The notes: generated by a model not told the origin, from the letters alone. A stretch of DNA of 64,000 bases from Paraburkholderia adhaesiva (GCF_021390575.1 NZ_JAJEJQ010000001.1:1340501-1404500), one strand, 5' to 3'; counted from the first letter of the stretch, positions 16,208 through 24,957 are shown. A program made the numbers and translations.

Positions 16208-17647
16208 ATGCAAGTCCAGTCGATGCACTTCAAGGCGCGCGCCGGCCAGAAGCTGGCCGACCAGCGCCTCCAGCAGAACCTCACGAAGCTCTCGACGAAA
16301 TTCGTCTCCGCGCGCGCCGAGGCGATCACGGCGATCGACTTTCCGGCGACGCGCGACGCGCTAAAGGCGCGGCGCAATCGTGCGCTGGAGAACCTCGATG
16401 TCTGGCTGGAGCAGTTCGAAACCGAGGCGGCGCGGCGCGGTGTCACGGTGCTCTACGCCGAGACAGCGCGCGATGCGGCGCAGCTCGTTGCCGACATCGC
16501 GCGCAAGCACGACGTGCGCAAGGTCATCAAGACGAAGTCGATGGTGTCCGAGGAGATGCGGCTGAACACGGTGCTCGAAGAGATGGGCGTCCAGTCGATC
16601 GAGACCGACCTCGGCGAATACATTCTGCAGATCAACAACAACGAACCGCCGAGCCACATCATTGCGCCCGTCGTCCACAAGGACAAGGACGAGATCGCCG
16701 ATCTCTTCGCGAAGACGCACCACAAGCCGCGCCTGACCGAGATCCCCGACATGACCCGCGAGGCGCGCGAGATGCTGCGGCCGCATTTCCTGTCGGCGGA
16801 CATGGGCGTGACGGGTGGCAACTTCCTCGTCGCGGAAACGGGCTCGGTCGTGCTGGTCACGAACGAGGGCAACGAGGGCATGTGCACGGTGATGCCACGC
16901 GTGCATGTTGCGGTGACCGGGATAGAGAAGGTGCTGCCGACGCTGGAGGATCTCGCGACGGCCATGCGCCTGTTGCCGCGCTCGGCGACGGGGCAGGCGA
17001 CCTCCAACTACTTTTCCGTGCTGACCGGGCCGCGTGGCAAGGACGATCAGGATGGTCCGGAGCATATGTACGTGGTGATCGTCGACGGCGGCCGCACGGG
17101 GCTGATCGGCGGGGAGTTCCAGGAGATGCTGCGCTGCATCCGGTGCGGCGCCTGCATGAACCACTGTCCCGTCTACCAGAAGGTCGGCGGGCACACGTAT
17201 GGATGGGTCTATCCGGGGCCGATGGGGTCCGTGCTGACGCCAAGCTATGTCGGTCTCGACAAGGCGCTCGATCTGCCGCAGGCCGCCACGCTTTGCGGCG
17301 AGTGCAACAGCGTCTGTCCGGTCGGAATTCCGCTCTCCGATCTGCTGCGCAAGCTGCGCGAGAAACAGATGGAGCGGCACCTGCGACCATGGCGCGAGCG
17401 TGCGGCGCTGGCCGTCTGGGGCTGGCTCGCGCTCAATCCGGGCGTGTATTCGCTGATGACGAAGCTCGGCGTGCGCGTGCTGGAACGCATGGGCGGGCAG
17501 GGGCGGCTGATCCACAGGCTGCCATTCGCGCGCGGCTGGACCGATGGACGCGATATGCCCGCGCCGGTCGGCCGGACGTTTCGCGAGCTGTACGCCGCGC
17601 GGCAGACACACCTCGACACGACGGGGCGTCGGTCGGAGGCAGGCTGA
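16208..17647 (+). CDS. lutB: LutB/YkgF-type iron-sulfur protein, lactate utilisation
   Basis: A 479-residue protein with an N-terminal LUD domain (about residues 70-300: VRKVIKTKSMVSEEM, GGNFLVAETGSVVLVTNEGN) and a C-terminal ferredoxin-like domain. The latter holds CIRCGACMNHCPVY (C310, C313, C316, C320) and CGECNSVCPVGI starting at C363, ligands for [4Fe-4S] clusters. Electrons from lactate probably pass through these to an acceptor in the respiratory chain. It forms an operon with lutA. The third partner LutC is absent downstream; instead 441 nt containing a small membrane protein precede the phosphatase gene. Confidence 0.94.
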   Translation: MQVQSMHFKARAGQKLADQRLQQNLTKLSTKFVSARAEAITAIDFPATRDALKARRNRALENLDVWLEQFETEAARRGVTVLYAETARDAAQLVADIARKHDVRKVIKTKSMVSEEMRLNTVLEEMGVQSIETDLGEYILQINNNEPPSHIIAPVVHKDKDEIADLFAKTHHKPRLTEIPDMTREAREMLRPHFLSADMGVTGGNFLVAETGSVVLVTNEGNEGMCTVMPRVHVAVTGIEKVLPTLEDLATAMRLLPRSATGQATSNYFSVLTGPRGKDDQDGPEHMYVVIVDGGRTGLIGGEFQEMLRCIRCGACMNHCPVYQKVGGHTYGWVYPGPMGSVLTPSYVGLDKALDLPQAATLCGECNSVCPVGIPLSDLLRKLREKQMERHLRPWRERAALAVWGWLALNPGVYSLMTKLGVRVLERMGGQGRLIHRLPFARGWTDGRDMPAPVGRTFRELYAARQTHLDTTGRRSEAG

Positions 17648-17800
17648 GCAAGTTTTTTCAAGCCTACCAGGCGTACTGTTTAACCTGGAGCAACAGTGTG
17701 TTTGTCGCAGCCGGGTTTTTCCTGATTGCGGATGTCTATATCATTTCGACTGGCGATAGTGTGTCCCGCGCGATCGCACCCCAGTCGAGAGATCCGCATC

Positions 17801-18019
17801 ATGAAAAGGAAAATATTGGTGTACTGGCCCCTGGCCCTGATCGTGCCGTTGGCGACGATCGCATGGATACACGCGTGGCAAACGGCCCAGCAGGCGATGC
17901 CGCTCGCCGCTGACGAGTTGACCGCAGAACTGGCCCGCACCGTGTCGTATGGCCTCGTCGGCAGCGACGGGAAGGTGTCCGTCAGGGCGAATCGCGCTGA
18001 CGTGCCGCGCTCGATCTGA
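17801..18019 (+). CDS. Small single-pass membrane protein, function unknown
   Basis: A 72-residue frame. It starts MKRKILVYWPLALIVPLATI, a positively charged N-terminus followed by one hydrophobic segment (about residues 5-26) that could be an uncleaved signal anchor. A short polar tail ends DVPRSI. A weak GAGAGA precedes the ATG at 17801. I recognise no family. It sits between lutB and the phosphatase, where lutC might have been expected, but shows no resemblance to LutC. It may be a real small gene or a chance frame; the charged-hydrophobic start favours the former. Confidence 0.42.
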   Translation: MKRKILVYWPLALIVPLATIAWIHAWQTAQQAMPLAADELTAELARTVSYGLVGSDGKVSVRANRADVPRSI

Positions 18020-18087
18020 CGGACTGCTTTGTATAATCGCGCGCTGAATCGGTCTGCGCGACGCTTCGCGCGCCATCCTTCGTCACG

Positions 18088-18570
18088 ATGAAAAACGTTT
18101 CAGTCTGTTTCGTCTGCCTCGGCAACATCTGTCGCTCACCCACGGCTGAGGCCGTGATGCTCCATCTGGTCGAGGAGGCGGGGCTGGCGGCACACATCGG
18201 CGTCGATTCGGCGGGGACCGGGGACTGGCACATCGGCGAGGCGCCCGATGCGCGTGCGCAGCGCGCCGGCGGTCGCCGTGGGTACGATCTGACGCCTTTG
18301 CGCGCGCGTCAGATTGGCGCAGACGACTTTCAGCGCTTCGATTTCGTCGTCGCGATGGACGAGGCGAACATGAGCGCGCTGCAGGATGTGTGTCCTGCGT
18401 CGATGCGTCACAAAATCCGTCTGCTGATGGAATTCGCACCCCAGTTGGGCACGCGCGTGGTCGCGGACCCCTATTTCGGCGGCGAGGCTGGCTTCGAGAC
18501 GGTGCTCGATCAGTGCGAGGCGGCCTGCGCCGGGCTTCTCGCCGCGATGCGCGGCCACCTGGCTGACTAG
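18088..18570 (+). CDS. Low-molecular-weight protein tyrosine phosphatase
   Basis: A 160-residue cytoplasmic phosphatase. The active-site loop CLGNICRSP (nucleophile C10, R16) is at the N-terminus and the general-acid aspartate lies in DPYFGG near residue 130, the standard LMW-PTP arrangement. Relatives dephosphorylate tyrosine kinases of exopolysaccharide export (Wzb type) or act on small phosphates. No capsule or kinase gene is near, so the substrate is open. TATAAT at 18032-18037 may be its -10 box. The iscR promoter follows 95 nt after its stop. Confidence 0.93.
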   Translation: MKNVSVCFVCLGNICRSPTAEAVMLHLVEEAGLAAHIGVDSAGTGDWHIGEAPDARAQRAGGRRGYDLTPLRARQIGADDFQRFDFVVAMDEANMSALQDVCPASMRHKIRLLMEFAPQLGTRVVADPYFGGEAGFETVLDQCEAACAGLLAAMRGHLAD

Positions 18571-18664
18571 CGCGAGCACGGAATGGCCGACGAACACTCC
18601 ATTTCATGTTTTGCGACGTTTTTGGGTGTTAGTAGCCCACTTATTAACCCAATTGGCGTCCGGG

Positions 18665-18689
18665 ATACTTGACGAAATTACTCATGTAT
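18665..18689 (+). promoter_or_regulatory. IscR type-1 binding site 1 (with iscR promoter -35)
   Basis: A 25-bp imperfect palindrome, ATACTTGAC at the left and TACTCATGTAT at the right, matching the type-1 IscR consensus (ATASTTGACT...AGTCRRGTAT pattern). TTGACG (18669-18674) inside it and TATACT (18691-18696), 16 nt apart, form a sigma-70 promoter for iscR, so holo-IscR binding would repress it. Confidence 0.75.
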
Positions 18690-18691
18690 TT

Positions 18692-18716
18692 ATACTTGAC
18701 GAAAATTGTCGAGAAT
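18692..18716 (+). promoter_or_regulatory. IscR type-1 binding site 2
   Basis: A second 25-bp copy starting ATACTTGACGAAAATTGTCG, positioned 27 bp after site 1. It overlaps the -10 box and the likely transcription start. Tandem IscR boxes at the iscR promoter are the standard arrangement for feedback repression by [2Fe-2S]-IscR. Confidence 0.75.
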
Positions 18717-18733
18717 TGTGGTCCCCTTACATC

Positions 18734-19267
18734 ATGAGACTCACCACGAAAGGCCGTTTCGCCGTCACGGCGATGATTGACCTGGCCCTGCGCCAGGAGC
18801 AGGGCCCGGTGACGCTTGCGGGTATCAGCCAGCGCCAGCACATTTCGCTCTCTTACCTCGAACAGCTGTTCGGTAAGCTGCGCCGTCATGAAATCGTCGA
18901 ATCGGTCCGCGGGCCGGGCGGCGGGTACAACCTCGCGCGTCGCGCGGAGGATGTGACGGTGGCGGACATCATCATTGCCGTCGATGAGCCGCTCGACGCC
19001 ACGCAGTGTGGCGGCAAGGGCTCCTGCGAGGGCACCAAGCAGAACGACGGCCACTGCATGACGCACGAACTCTGGTCGACGCTGAACCAGAAGATGGTCG
19101 AGTACCTCGATTCCGTGTCGCTCAAGGATCTGGTGGAAAAGCAGCGCGAGCGCGACGGCGCCGCGCCCTCCGTGCTGCGCGACCGCCGCGCGGATACGCC
19201 CGCCCACGATCCGGTGCGCCCCGTCCCGCTGGGCCCGAACTCGATATTCAACATGGCCGGTTCATGA
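18734..19267 (+). CDS. iscR: Fe-S cluster assembly transcriptional regulator IscR
   Basis: A 177-residue Rrf2-family regulator that binds a [2Fe-2S] cluster and represses the isc operon when clusters are plentiful. The start MRLTTKGRFAVTAMIDLAL and the winged helix (ISLSYLEQLFGKLR, GPGGGYNLAR) are typical. The cluster ligands are C92, C98 and C108 with H111. Relative to E. coli (C92, C98, C104, H107) there are four extra residues between the second and third cysteines. The ATG at 18734 lies 17 nt after the second IscR box. It leads the isc cluster, with iscS 58 nt downstream. Confidence 0.97.
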   Translation: MRLTTKGRFAVTAMIDLALRQEQGPVTLAGISQRQHISLSYLEQLFGKLRRHEIVESVRGPGGGYNLARRAEDVTVADIIIAVDEPLDATQCGGKGSCEGTKQNDGHCMTHELWSTLNQKMVEYLDSVSLKDLVEKQRERDGAAPSVLRDRRADTPAHDPVRPVPLGPNSIFNMAGS

Positions 19268-19325
19268 TCGCGGATCACGGCCAGCGCAATACACAAAGCA
19301 GCACACAGAATTTCCGGAGCGATAG

Positions 19326-20549
19326 ATGAATAACGACATTCCCCACCTGCCCATTTACATGGACTACAGCGCGACGACGCCCGTCGACCCGCGCGTGGTG
19401 GACAAGATGATTCCGTATCTGCGCGAGCAGTTCGGCAATCCGGCGTCGCGTAGCCACGCTTACGGCTGGGACGCGGAGCGTGCCGTCGAAGAGGCGCGCG
19501 AGCAGGTTGCTGCGCTCGTGAACGCTGATCCGCGCGAAATCATCTGGACTTCCGGCGCGACCGAATCGGACAACCTCGCGATCAAGGGTGCCGCGCACTT
19601 CTACAAGAGCAAGGGCAAGCACATCGTCACGGTGAAGACGGAGCACAAGGCCGTGCTCGACACTTGCCGCGAACTCGAGCGCGAAGGCTATGACGTGACG
19701 TATCTCGACGTGCTCGACAACGGTCTGCTCGATCTGGAAGTGTTCAAGGCCGCGCTGCGGCCCGACACGATTCTCGTCTCCGTCATGCACGTGAACAACG
19801 AGATCGGCGTGATTCAGGACATCGAGGCGATCGGTGAGATCTGCCGCGAGAAGGGCATCATTTTCCACGTCGACGCAGCGCAATCGACGGGCAAGGCGCC
19901 CATCGACCTGCAAAAGCTCAAGGTCGACCTGATGTCGTTCTCGGCGCACAAGACCTATGGCCCGAAGGGTATCGGTGCGCTCTACGTGCGACGCAAGCCG
20001 CGCGTGCGTATCGAGGCTCAGATGCACGGCGGCGGCCACGAGCGCGGTATGCGTTCGGGCACGCTGGCTACGCACCAGTGCGTCGGCATGGGCGAAGCGT
20101 TCCGCATCGCGCACGAAGAAATGGCGACGGAAAACGAGCGTGTCCGCATGTTGCGCGACAAGCTGCTGAACGGCCTGAAGGAAATCGACGAGACCTACGT
20201 GAACGGCGACATGGAACACCGTGTCCCGCACAACCTGAACATCAGCTTCAACTTCGTCGAAGGCGAGTCGATGATCATGGCCGTGAAGGACGTGGCGGTG
20301 TCGTCGGGTTCGGCGTGTACGTCGGCTTCGCTTGAGCCGTCGTATGTGCTGCGCGCGCTCGGCCGCAACGACGAACTGGCTCACAGCTCGATCCGTTTCA
20401 CGGTGGGCCGCTTCACGACCGAAGAAGAAGTCGACTTTGTGATCAACCTGCTGAAGACGAAGATCGCCAAGCTGCGCGAACTCTCGCCGCTGTGGGAAAT
20501 GCACCAGGACGGCATCGATCTGTCGACCATCCAGTGGGCCGCGCACTAA
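19326..20549 (+). CDS. iscS: Cysteine desulfurase IscS
   Basis: A 407-residue PLP enzyme that removes sulfur from cysteine and passes it as a persulfide to IscU, and to tRNA thiolation and cofactor pathways. The PLP lysine is K209 ([10 protein letters not shown]) and the persulfide cysteine is C331 on the mobile loop [14 protein letters not shown]. Other motifs include [13 protein letters not shown] at the N-terminus and [12 protein letters not shown]. Size and motifs match group I IscS. A CCGGAG Shine-Dalgarno precedes the ATG. It is second in the isc cluster, 86 nt before iscU. Confidence 0.98.
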   Translation: MNNDIPHLPIYMDYSATTPVDPRVVDKMIPYLREQFGNPASRSHAYGWDAERAVEEAREQVAALVNADPREIIWTSGATESDNLAIKGAAHFYKSKGKHIVTVKTEHKAVLDTCRELEREGYDVTYLDVLDNGLLDLEVFKAALRPDTILVSVMHVNNEIGVIQDIEAIGEICREKGIIFHVDAAQSTGKAPIDLQKLKVDLMSFSAHKTYGPKGIGALYVRRKPRVRIEAQMHGGGHERGMRSGTLATHQCVGMGEAFRIAHEEMATENERVRMLRDKLLNGLKEIDETYVNGDMEHRVPHNLNISFNFVEGESMIMAVKDVAVSSGSACTSASLEPSYVLRALGRNDELAHSSIRFTVGRFTTEEEVDFVINLLKTKIAKLRELSPLWEMHQDGIDLSTIQWAAH

Positions 20550-20635
20550 ACGCGCGAGACCGAAAGCCGATACGGCCGCAGCGCAATCGCGACTAGACGC
20601 ATGCAGCGCGGCCAACGAATAGAAGGAGTGTGATC

Positions 20636-21049
20636 ATGGCATACAGCGAAAAGGTTCTGGACCACTACGAAAACCCGCGTAACGTTGGCTCGTTCGCGAA
20701 GGACGACGACGCGGTCGGTACTGGCATGGTCGGCGCGCCGGCCTGCGGCGACGTGATGAAGCTGCAGATTCGCGTGGGTACGGACGGCGTCATCGAAGAC
20801 GCAAAGTTCAAGACGTACGGCTGCGGTTCGGCGATCGCATCGAGTTCGCTCGTGACCGAGTGGGTCAAGGGCAAGACCCTCGATCAGGCGCTCGCCATCA
20901 AGAACACGCATATCGCGGAGGAGCTCGCGCTGCCGCCGGTGAAGATTCACTGCTCGATTCTCGCGGAAGACGCGATCAAGGCAGCAGTGGCAGATTATCG
21001 CCAGCGTCATACCGATCAAGCGGACGCAGTGAAGGCGGACGCGGCTTAA
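20636..21049 (+). CDS. iscU: Fe-S cluster scaffold protein IscU
   Basis: A 137-residue scaffold on which [2Fe-2S] clusters are built before transfer to apo-proteins. Ligands C37, D39, C63 and C106 are present, as is the HscA-recognition motif LPPVK (99-103). The ATG at 20636 is chosen over a GTG two codons upstream because AAGGAG (20623-20628) is optimally spaced. The C-terminus is about 10 residues longer than E. coli IscU (RHTDQADAVKADAA). A 152-nt gap containing two hairpins separates it from iscA. Confidence 0.97.
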   Translation: MAYSEKVLDHYENPRNVGSFAKDDDAVGTGMVGAPACGDVMKLQIRVGTDGVIEDAKFKTYGCGSAIASSSLVTEWVKGKTLDQALAIKNTHIAEELALPPVKIHCSILAEDAIKAAVADYRQRHTDQADAVKADAA

Positions 21050-21057
21050 GCGAGACG

Positions 21058-21104
21058 CTTGGCACGCGCCAAGGCAGGGGCGCAGCGGACGGAACACCGT
21101 CCGC
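21058..21104 (+). other. Two hairpins in the iscU-iscA gap
   Basis: CTTGGC-ACGC-GCCAAG (21058-21073) and GCGGACGG-AACA-CCGTCCGC (21085-21104), both perfect. Neither is followed by a T-run. They begin 9 nt after the iscU stop and may be mRNA processing or stability elements separating iscRSU from iscA. Confidence 0.65.
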
Positions 21105-21201
21105 CGCGGGATTAGGACTTTGAATGCAGGCAAGGGTTGCGCTGCGGCGTGAAGGGACGGTAGGTCCGGACCTTACGGCGCGAGTGCGCGGCGATGACGC
21201 T

Positions 21202-21525
21202 ATGGCAATTACGTTGACGGAAAAAGCAGCACAGCACGTTCAGAAATACCTGGTGCGGCGTGGCAAGGGCATGGGCCTGCGCCTCGGCGTGCGCACGACG
21301 GGCTGTTCGGGGCTTGCGTACAAGCTCGAGTACGTGGATGAACTCGCGCCCGAGGACAACGTGTTCGAGAGCCATGGCGTGAAGGTCATCGTCGATCCGA
21401 AAAGTCTTTCGTACATCGACGGCACGCAACTCGACTTTGTGCGCGAAGGGCTCAACGAAGGCTTCAGATTCAATAATCCGAACGTAAAGGACGAGTGCGG
21501 CTGCGGCGAGTCCTTTCGCGTTTGA
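21202..21525 (+). CDS. iscA: A-type iron-sulfur carrier IscA
   Basis: A 107-residue A-type carrier that receives clusters from IscU and delivers them, chiefly as [4Fe-4S], to target enzymes. Ligands C35 (TTGCSGLAY), C99 and C101 (DECGCGESF) are intact. The start [17 protein letters not shown] is chosen from the family; no clear Shine-Dalgarno precedes it, and a 26-codon in-frame extension (from 21124) has no homologous character. Weak initiation might limit its dose relative to IscU. An intrinsic terminator follows directly. Confidence 0.95.
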   Translation: MAITLTEKAAQHVQKYLVRRGKGMGLRLGVRTTGCSGLAYKLEYVDELAPEDNVFESHGVKVIVDPKSLSYIDGTQLDFVREGLNEGFRFNNPNVKDECGCGESFRV

Positions 21526-21542
21526 GCCCGCGCGATGCGGTG

Positions 21543-21567
21543 AAAAGGCGGCCTGTGCCGCCTTTTT
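21543..21567 (+). terminator. Intrinsic terminator between iscA and hscB, inside the isc cluster
   Basis: AAAAGGCGGC (21543-21552) pairs with GCCGCCTTTT (21557-21566) around the loop CTGT, ending in five T residues (21563-21567). It begins 18 nt after the iscA stop. It would end or attenuate the iscRSUA message ahead of hscBA-fdx-iscX. Confidence 0.8.
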
Positions 21568-21627
21568 GACTTTTGATGGGATGCGCGCGGCGCGCCCGAT
21601 GGAGCCCCACCGGGGCAGCATAATTCA

Positions 21628-22164
21628 ATGACTTCGCTTTCCTCGCTCTCCGATAGCCACTTCGTCCTGTTCGGTCTGCCCGAGCAGTTCGCGACCGACG
21701 CCAGTGCGCTCGATCACGCGTACCGCACGGTGCAGGCGCAGGTCCACCCCGACCGCTTTGCCGCGGCCGGCGACGCGCAAAAGCGCATTGCGATGCAGTG
21801 GGCCACGCGCACGAACGAGGCGTACCAGACGCTGCGCGATCCGCTCAAGCGTGCGAAGTATCTGCTGCATCTGCGCGGTATCGACGTCGGTGCCGAGAAC
21901 AACACGGCGATGGAGCCCGCGTTCCTGATGCAGCAGATGGAGTGGCGCGAAGCGATCGAGGATGCGGTCGGTGCGAAGAACATTGATGCGCTCGACGCGC
22001 TTGCAGTGGAACTGCGCGACGACGAACGCGCGCGCTTCGCGAAGCTTGCGGCGCTGCTCGATAGCGGCTCGAACCAGCCGGCGGCCGAGGCGGTGCGCCA
22101 GTTGATGTTCATCGAGCGCGTGGCGGGCGAGATCGACGCGAAGATCGAGCGGCTGGAAGGCTGA
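21628..22164 (+). CDS. hscB: Fe-S cluster co-chaperone HscB (Hsc20)
   Basis: A 178-residue J-domain co-chaperone that brings IscU to HscA and stimulates its ATPase. The HPD motif lies in [11 protein letters not shown] near residue 40, and the C-terminal helical IscU-binding domain includes [16 protein letters not shown]. The ATG at 21628 has no good Shine-Dalgarno; a small GCCCC-ACC-GGGGC hairpin (21604-21616) lies just upstream. It follows the terminator at 21543, so it may need read-through or its own promoter (CATAAT at 21619 is too close to the ATG for a normal leader). hscA follows after 94 nt. Confidence 0.96.
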   Translation: MTSLSSLSDSHFVLFGLPEQFATDASALDHAYRTVQAQVHPDRFAAAGDAQKRIAMQWATRTNEAYQTLRDPLKRAKYLLHLRGIDVGAENNTAMEPAFLMQQMEWREAIEDAVGAKNIDALDALAVELRDDERARFAKLAALLDSGSNQPAAEAVRQLMFIERVAGEIDAKIERLEG

Positions 22165-22258
22165 ACGCGGGACTGAATGCAGCGCTTGCCGGCCAGTGCG
22201 GCGGGCAGGGCGTCAACACGGATTAGAAGGGCCGCGAGGTCCGTACAAGATTACACAG

Positions 22259-24130
22259 ATGGCATTACTGCAAATCTCCGAACCCGGCATGGCGCCGGCG
22301 CCGCATCAGCGGCGGCTAGCGGTCGGCATCGACCTCGGCACGACGAACTCGCTGGTCGCTGCCGTGCGCAGCGGCGTGCCCGATGTGCTGCCCGATGAGG
22401 CCGGTCACGTGCTGCTGCCGTCCGTGGTCCGCTATCTCGCGAACGGCGGACGCCGCATCGGCCGCACGGCGAAGGCGGAAGCGGCCACCGATCCGCGCAA
22501 CACGATCGTTTCGGTCAAGCGCTTCATGGGCCGCGGCAAGACCGACGTCGAAGGTGCGGCGAACGCGCCGTACGAATTCGTCGACGCACCGGGCATGGTG
22601 CAGATCCAGACCGTCGATGGCGTGAAGAGCCCTGTCGAAGTGTCGGCGGAAATTCTCGCGACGCTGCGTCAGCGCGCCGAAGACACGCTCGGCGATGAAC
22701 TCGTGGGCGCGGTCATCACGGTGCCCGCGTATTTCGACGAAGCGCAGCGTCAGGCGACGAAGGACGCCGCGCGTCTCGCCGGTCTTAACGTCCTGCGCCT
22801 CCTGAACGAACCGACCGCGGCGGCGATTGCCTATGGCCTCGACAACGGCGCGGAAGGCCTCTACGCGGTCTACGACCTCGGCGGCGGCACGTTCGACCTG
22901 TCGATCCTCAAGCTCACGAAGGGCGTATTCGAAGTGCTCGCAGCGGGCGGCGATTCGGCACTCGGGGGCGACGACTTCGATCACGCGCTCTACGCGTGGG
23001 TGCTGGAGCAGGCCGGTATCGAACCGGCGACGCTCGCGCCCGAAGACGTACGTCTCATGCTCGATCGCGTGCGCGACGCCAAGGAAGCGCTCTCGTCGGC
23101 GCACGAGGCGCGTGTCGAGGTCACGCTCTCGAACGGCAAGCAGATCGCGCTGACGATCGACGAACCGCGTTTCGAAGCGCTCACGCAAACGCTCGTGCAG
23201 CGCACGCTCACGCCGACGAAGAAGGCGCTGCGTGACGCCAAGGTCCCGGTTGCCGACGTGAAAGGCGTGGTGCTGGTGGGCGGCGCGACGCGCATGCCGG
23301 TGATTCGACGTGCCGTCGAGCAGTTCTTCGGCAAGGCACCGCTCACGAATCTGGACCCCGATCAGGTGGTGGCGCTAGGCGCTGCGGTCCAGGCCGACCT
23401 GCTCGCGGGCAACCGCGGCGGCGAGGACGACTGGCTGCTGCTCGACGTGATCCCGCTGTCGCTCGGCGTCGAGACGATGGGCGGCCTCGTGGAGAAGATC
23501 ATCCCGCGCAATTCGACGATTCCCGTCGCACGCGCGCAGGACTTCACGACGTTCAAGGACGGCCAGACCGCGATGGCGATCCACGTCGTGCAGGGCGAGC
23601 GCGAACTCGTCTCCGACTGCCGCTCGCTCGCACGTTTCGAGCTTCGCGGCATTCCGCCGATGGCGGCTGGCGCGGCGCGCATCCGCGTGACCTACCAGGT
23701 CGACGCCGACGGTCTGCTTTCCGTGTTCGCGCGCGAGCAGCTTTCGGGTGTCGAGGCGTCGGTGGTGGTGAAGCCTTCCTACGGTCTCGCCGACGACGAC
23801 ATCGCGAAGATGCTCGAAGACAGCTTCAAGACCGCCGACATCGACATGCGCGCGCGGGCGCTGCGCGAAGCGCAGGTGGAGGCCGAGCGGATCATCGAGG
23901 CGACCGGAGCGGCGCTTGCCGCCGACGGCGAACTGCTCGACGCCGACGAGCGCAAAGACGTGGACGCCCTCATCGACGCGCTGCGCACGATTGTGCAAGG
24001 CGAGGACACGGATGCGATCGAAACGGCGACGAAGGCGCTCTCCGAGGGCACCGACGAGTTCGCCGCGCGCCGCATGGATAAGGGCATCAAGCGGGCGCTG
24101 GCGGGCAAACGGCTCGATGAAATCGGCTGA
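22259..24130 (+). CDS. hscA: Hsp70-type Fe-S assembly chaperone HscA
   Basis: A 623-residue specialised Hsp70 that binds the LPPVK motif of IscU and drives cluster release with ATP. The nucleotide-binding domain shows [45 protein letters not shown] and [12 protein letters not shown]; the substrate-binding domain begins near [17 protein letters not shown]. The start [11 protein letters not shown] at 22259 (family-like N-terminus) is preferred over a 21-codon upstream extension. It is followed by a 174-nt gap with a strong hairpin before fdx. Confidence 0.97.
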   Translation: MALLQISEPGMAPAPHQRRLAVGIDLGTTNSLVAAVRSGVPDVLPDEAGHVLLPSVVRYLANGGRRIGRTAKAEAATDPRNTIVSVKRFMGRGKTDVEGAANAPYEFVDAPGMVQIQTVDGVKSPVEVSAEILATLRQRAEDTLGDELVGAVITVPAYFDEAQRQATKDAARLAGLNVLRLLNEPTAAAIAYGLDNGAEGLYAVYDLGGGTFDLSILKLTKGVFEVLAAGGDSALGGDDFDHALYAWVLEQAGIEPATLAPEDVRLMLDRVRDAKEALSSAHEARVEVTLSNGKQIALTIDEPRFEALTQTLVQRTLTPTKKALRDAKVPVADVKGVVLVGGATRMPVIRRAVEQFFGKAPLTNLDPDQVVALGAAVQADLLAGNRGGEDDWLLLDVIPLSLGVETMGGLVEKIIPRNSTIPVARAQDFTTFKDGQTAMAIHVVQGERELVSDCRSLARFELRGIPPMAAGAARIRVTYQVDADGLLSVFAREQLSGVEASVVVKPSYGLADDDIAKMLEDSFKTADIDMRARALREAQVEAERIIEATGAALAADGELLDADERKDVDALIDALRTIVQGEDTDAIETATKALSEGTDEFAARRMDKGIKRALAGKRLDEIG

Positions 24131-24235
24131 ACGCAACGCGACAGCAGGTTTATAAGCGCCGGGCGCGGAAGTTTTCGCCCGCCGTGGCGTGTGCGTGGTT
24201 TCCCGATTCAGGAAAGCGCGCAGCGAAAGTAGAAT

Positions 24236-24273
24236 GGGCGCAGGCCTCCGTCTGGGACGGAGGCACGGCGCCC
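24236..24273 (+). other. Strong composite hairpin in the hscA-fdx gap
   Basis: GGGCGC (24236-24241) pairs with GCGCCC (24268-24273), enclosing GCCTCCGTC-TGG-GACGGAGGC (24244-24264, perfect 9-bp stem). No T-run follows. It sits 31 nt before the fdx ATG and may tune fdx-iscX expression relative to hscBA. Confidence 0.7.
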
Positions 24274-24304
24274 GGTAAGAACGTTATTGGTTACGGAATT
24301 CTCA

Positions 24305-24646
24305 ATGACTCAAATCGTGGTGCTGCCCCATGTCGAACTGTGCCCGGAGGGCGCGGTGATCGAAGCAAAGCCGGGCGAGAGTGTGTGCGACGCGCTGCTG
24401 GAACATGGCATCGAGATCGAACATGCATGCGAAAAGTCGTGTGCCTGCACGACCTGTCACGTGATCGTGCGGGAAGGCTTCAACGAACTCGAGCCGTCCG
24501 AGGAAGGCGAGGACGACCTGCTCGACAAGGCGTGGGGTCTGGAGCCGACTTCGCGCCTGTCGTGTCAGGCGATCGTGCCGGAAGAGGGCGACCTGGTGAT
24601 CGAGATTCCGCGTTACTCGATCAACCACGCGAAGGAAAACCACTAA
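24305..24646 (+). CDS. fdx: ISC-type [2Fe-2S] ferredoxin
   Basis: A 113-residue adrenodoxin-like ferredoxin that supplies electrons for cluster assembly on IscU. Cluster ligands are C42, C48, C51 and C87 (HACEKSCACTTCHV and RLSC), with the extra C46 also seen in E. coli Fdx. The ATG at 24305 gives MTQIVVLPHVELCPEG; a six-codon upstream extension is rejected. iscX follows 22 nt later. Confidence 0.97.
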   Translation: MTQIVVLPHVELCPEGAVIEAKPGESVCDALLEHGIEIEHACEKSCACTTCHVIVREGFNELEPSEEGEDDLLDKAWGLEPTSRLSCQAIVPEEGDLVIEIPRYSINHAKENH

Positions 24647-24668
24647 GCGAAAAGAGGAGCGTGCCGAT

Positions 24669-24866
24669 ATGAAATGGACCGATGTGCAGGACATCGCGAT
24701 AGCGTTGACGGATACCCATCCGGAAGTCGATCCGCAGTACGTGCGCTTCACCGATCTGCATCGCTGGATCACGGAACTGGAAGGCTTCGACGACAACCCC
24801 GAGCACTCGAACGAGAAGATCCTGGAGGCGATCCAGGCCGCGTGGATCGAGGACGCGAGTTATTGA
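24669..24866 (+). CDS. iscX: Fe-S assembly protein IscX
   Basis: A 65-residue acidic protein that binds IscS and iron and modulates desulfurase activity, the last gene of the isc cluster. Family signatures are MKWTDVQDIAIAL, DPQYVRFTDLHRW and a C-terminal EAIQAAWIEDA. GAGGAG precedes the ATG. The bidirectional terminator at 24892 closes the operon. Confidence 0.95.
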   Translation: MKWTDVQDIAIALTDTHPEVDPQYVRFTDLHRWITELEGFDDNPEHSNEKILEAIQAAWIEDASY

Positions 24867-24891
24867 GTCTCCGGTCAGGCTTCAGGCTGTA

Positions 24892-24928
24892 AAAAAGGCG
24901 ATTTGCCCGTTGGGCAAATCGCCTTTTT
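24892..24928. terminator. Bidirectional terminator between iscX and the glycine-zipper gene
   Basis: A perfect 17-bp stem (24892-24908 with 24912-24928) with loop GTT. Its arms end in A5/T5, giving T-runs on both strands. It serves the convergent isc operon and the minus-strand gene at 24958. Confidence 0.92.
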
Positions 24929-24957
24929 CATTGCGGCGGATTCTGCTCGCTTCGCGC

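Noticed and set aside
16358..16375. A GCGCTAAAGGCGC string resembling the inner hairpin of the pdh leader
   Set aside because: It is inside the lutB coding sequence, lacks the outer stem and is not near a Shine-Dalgarno.
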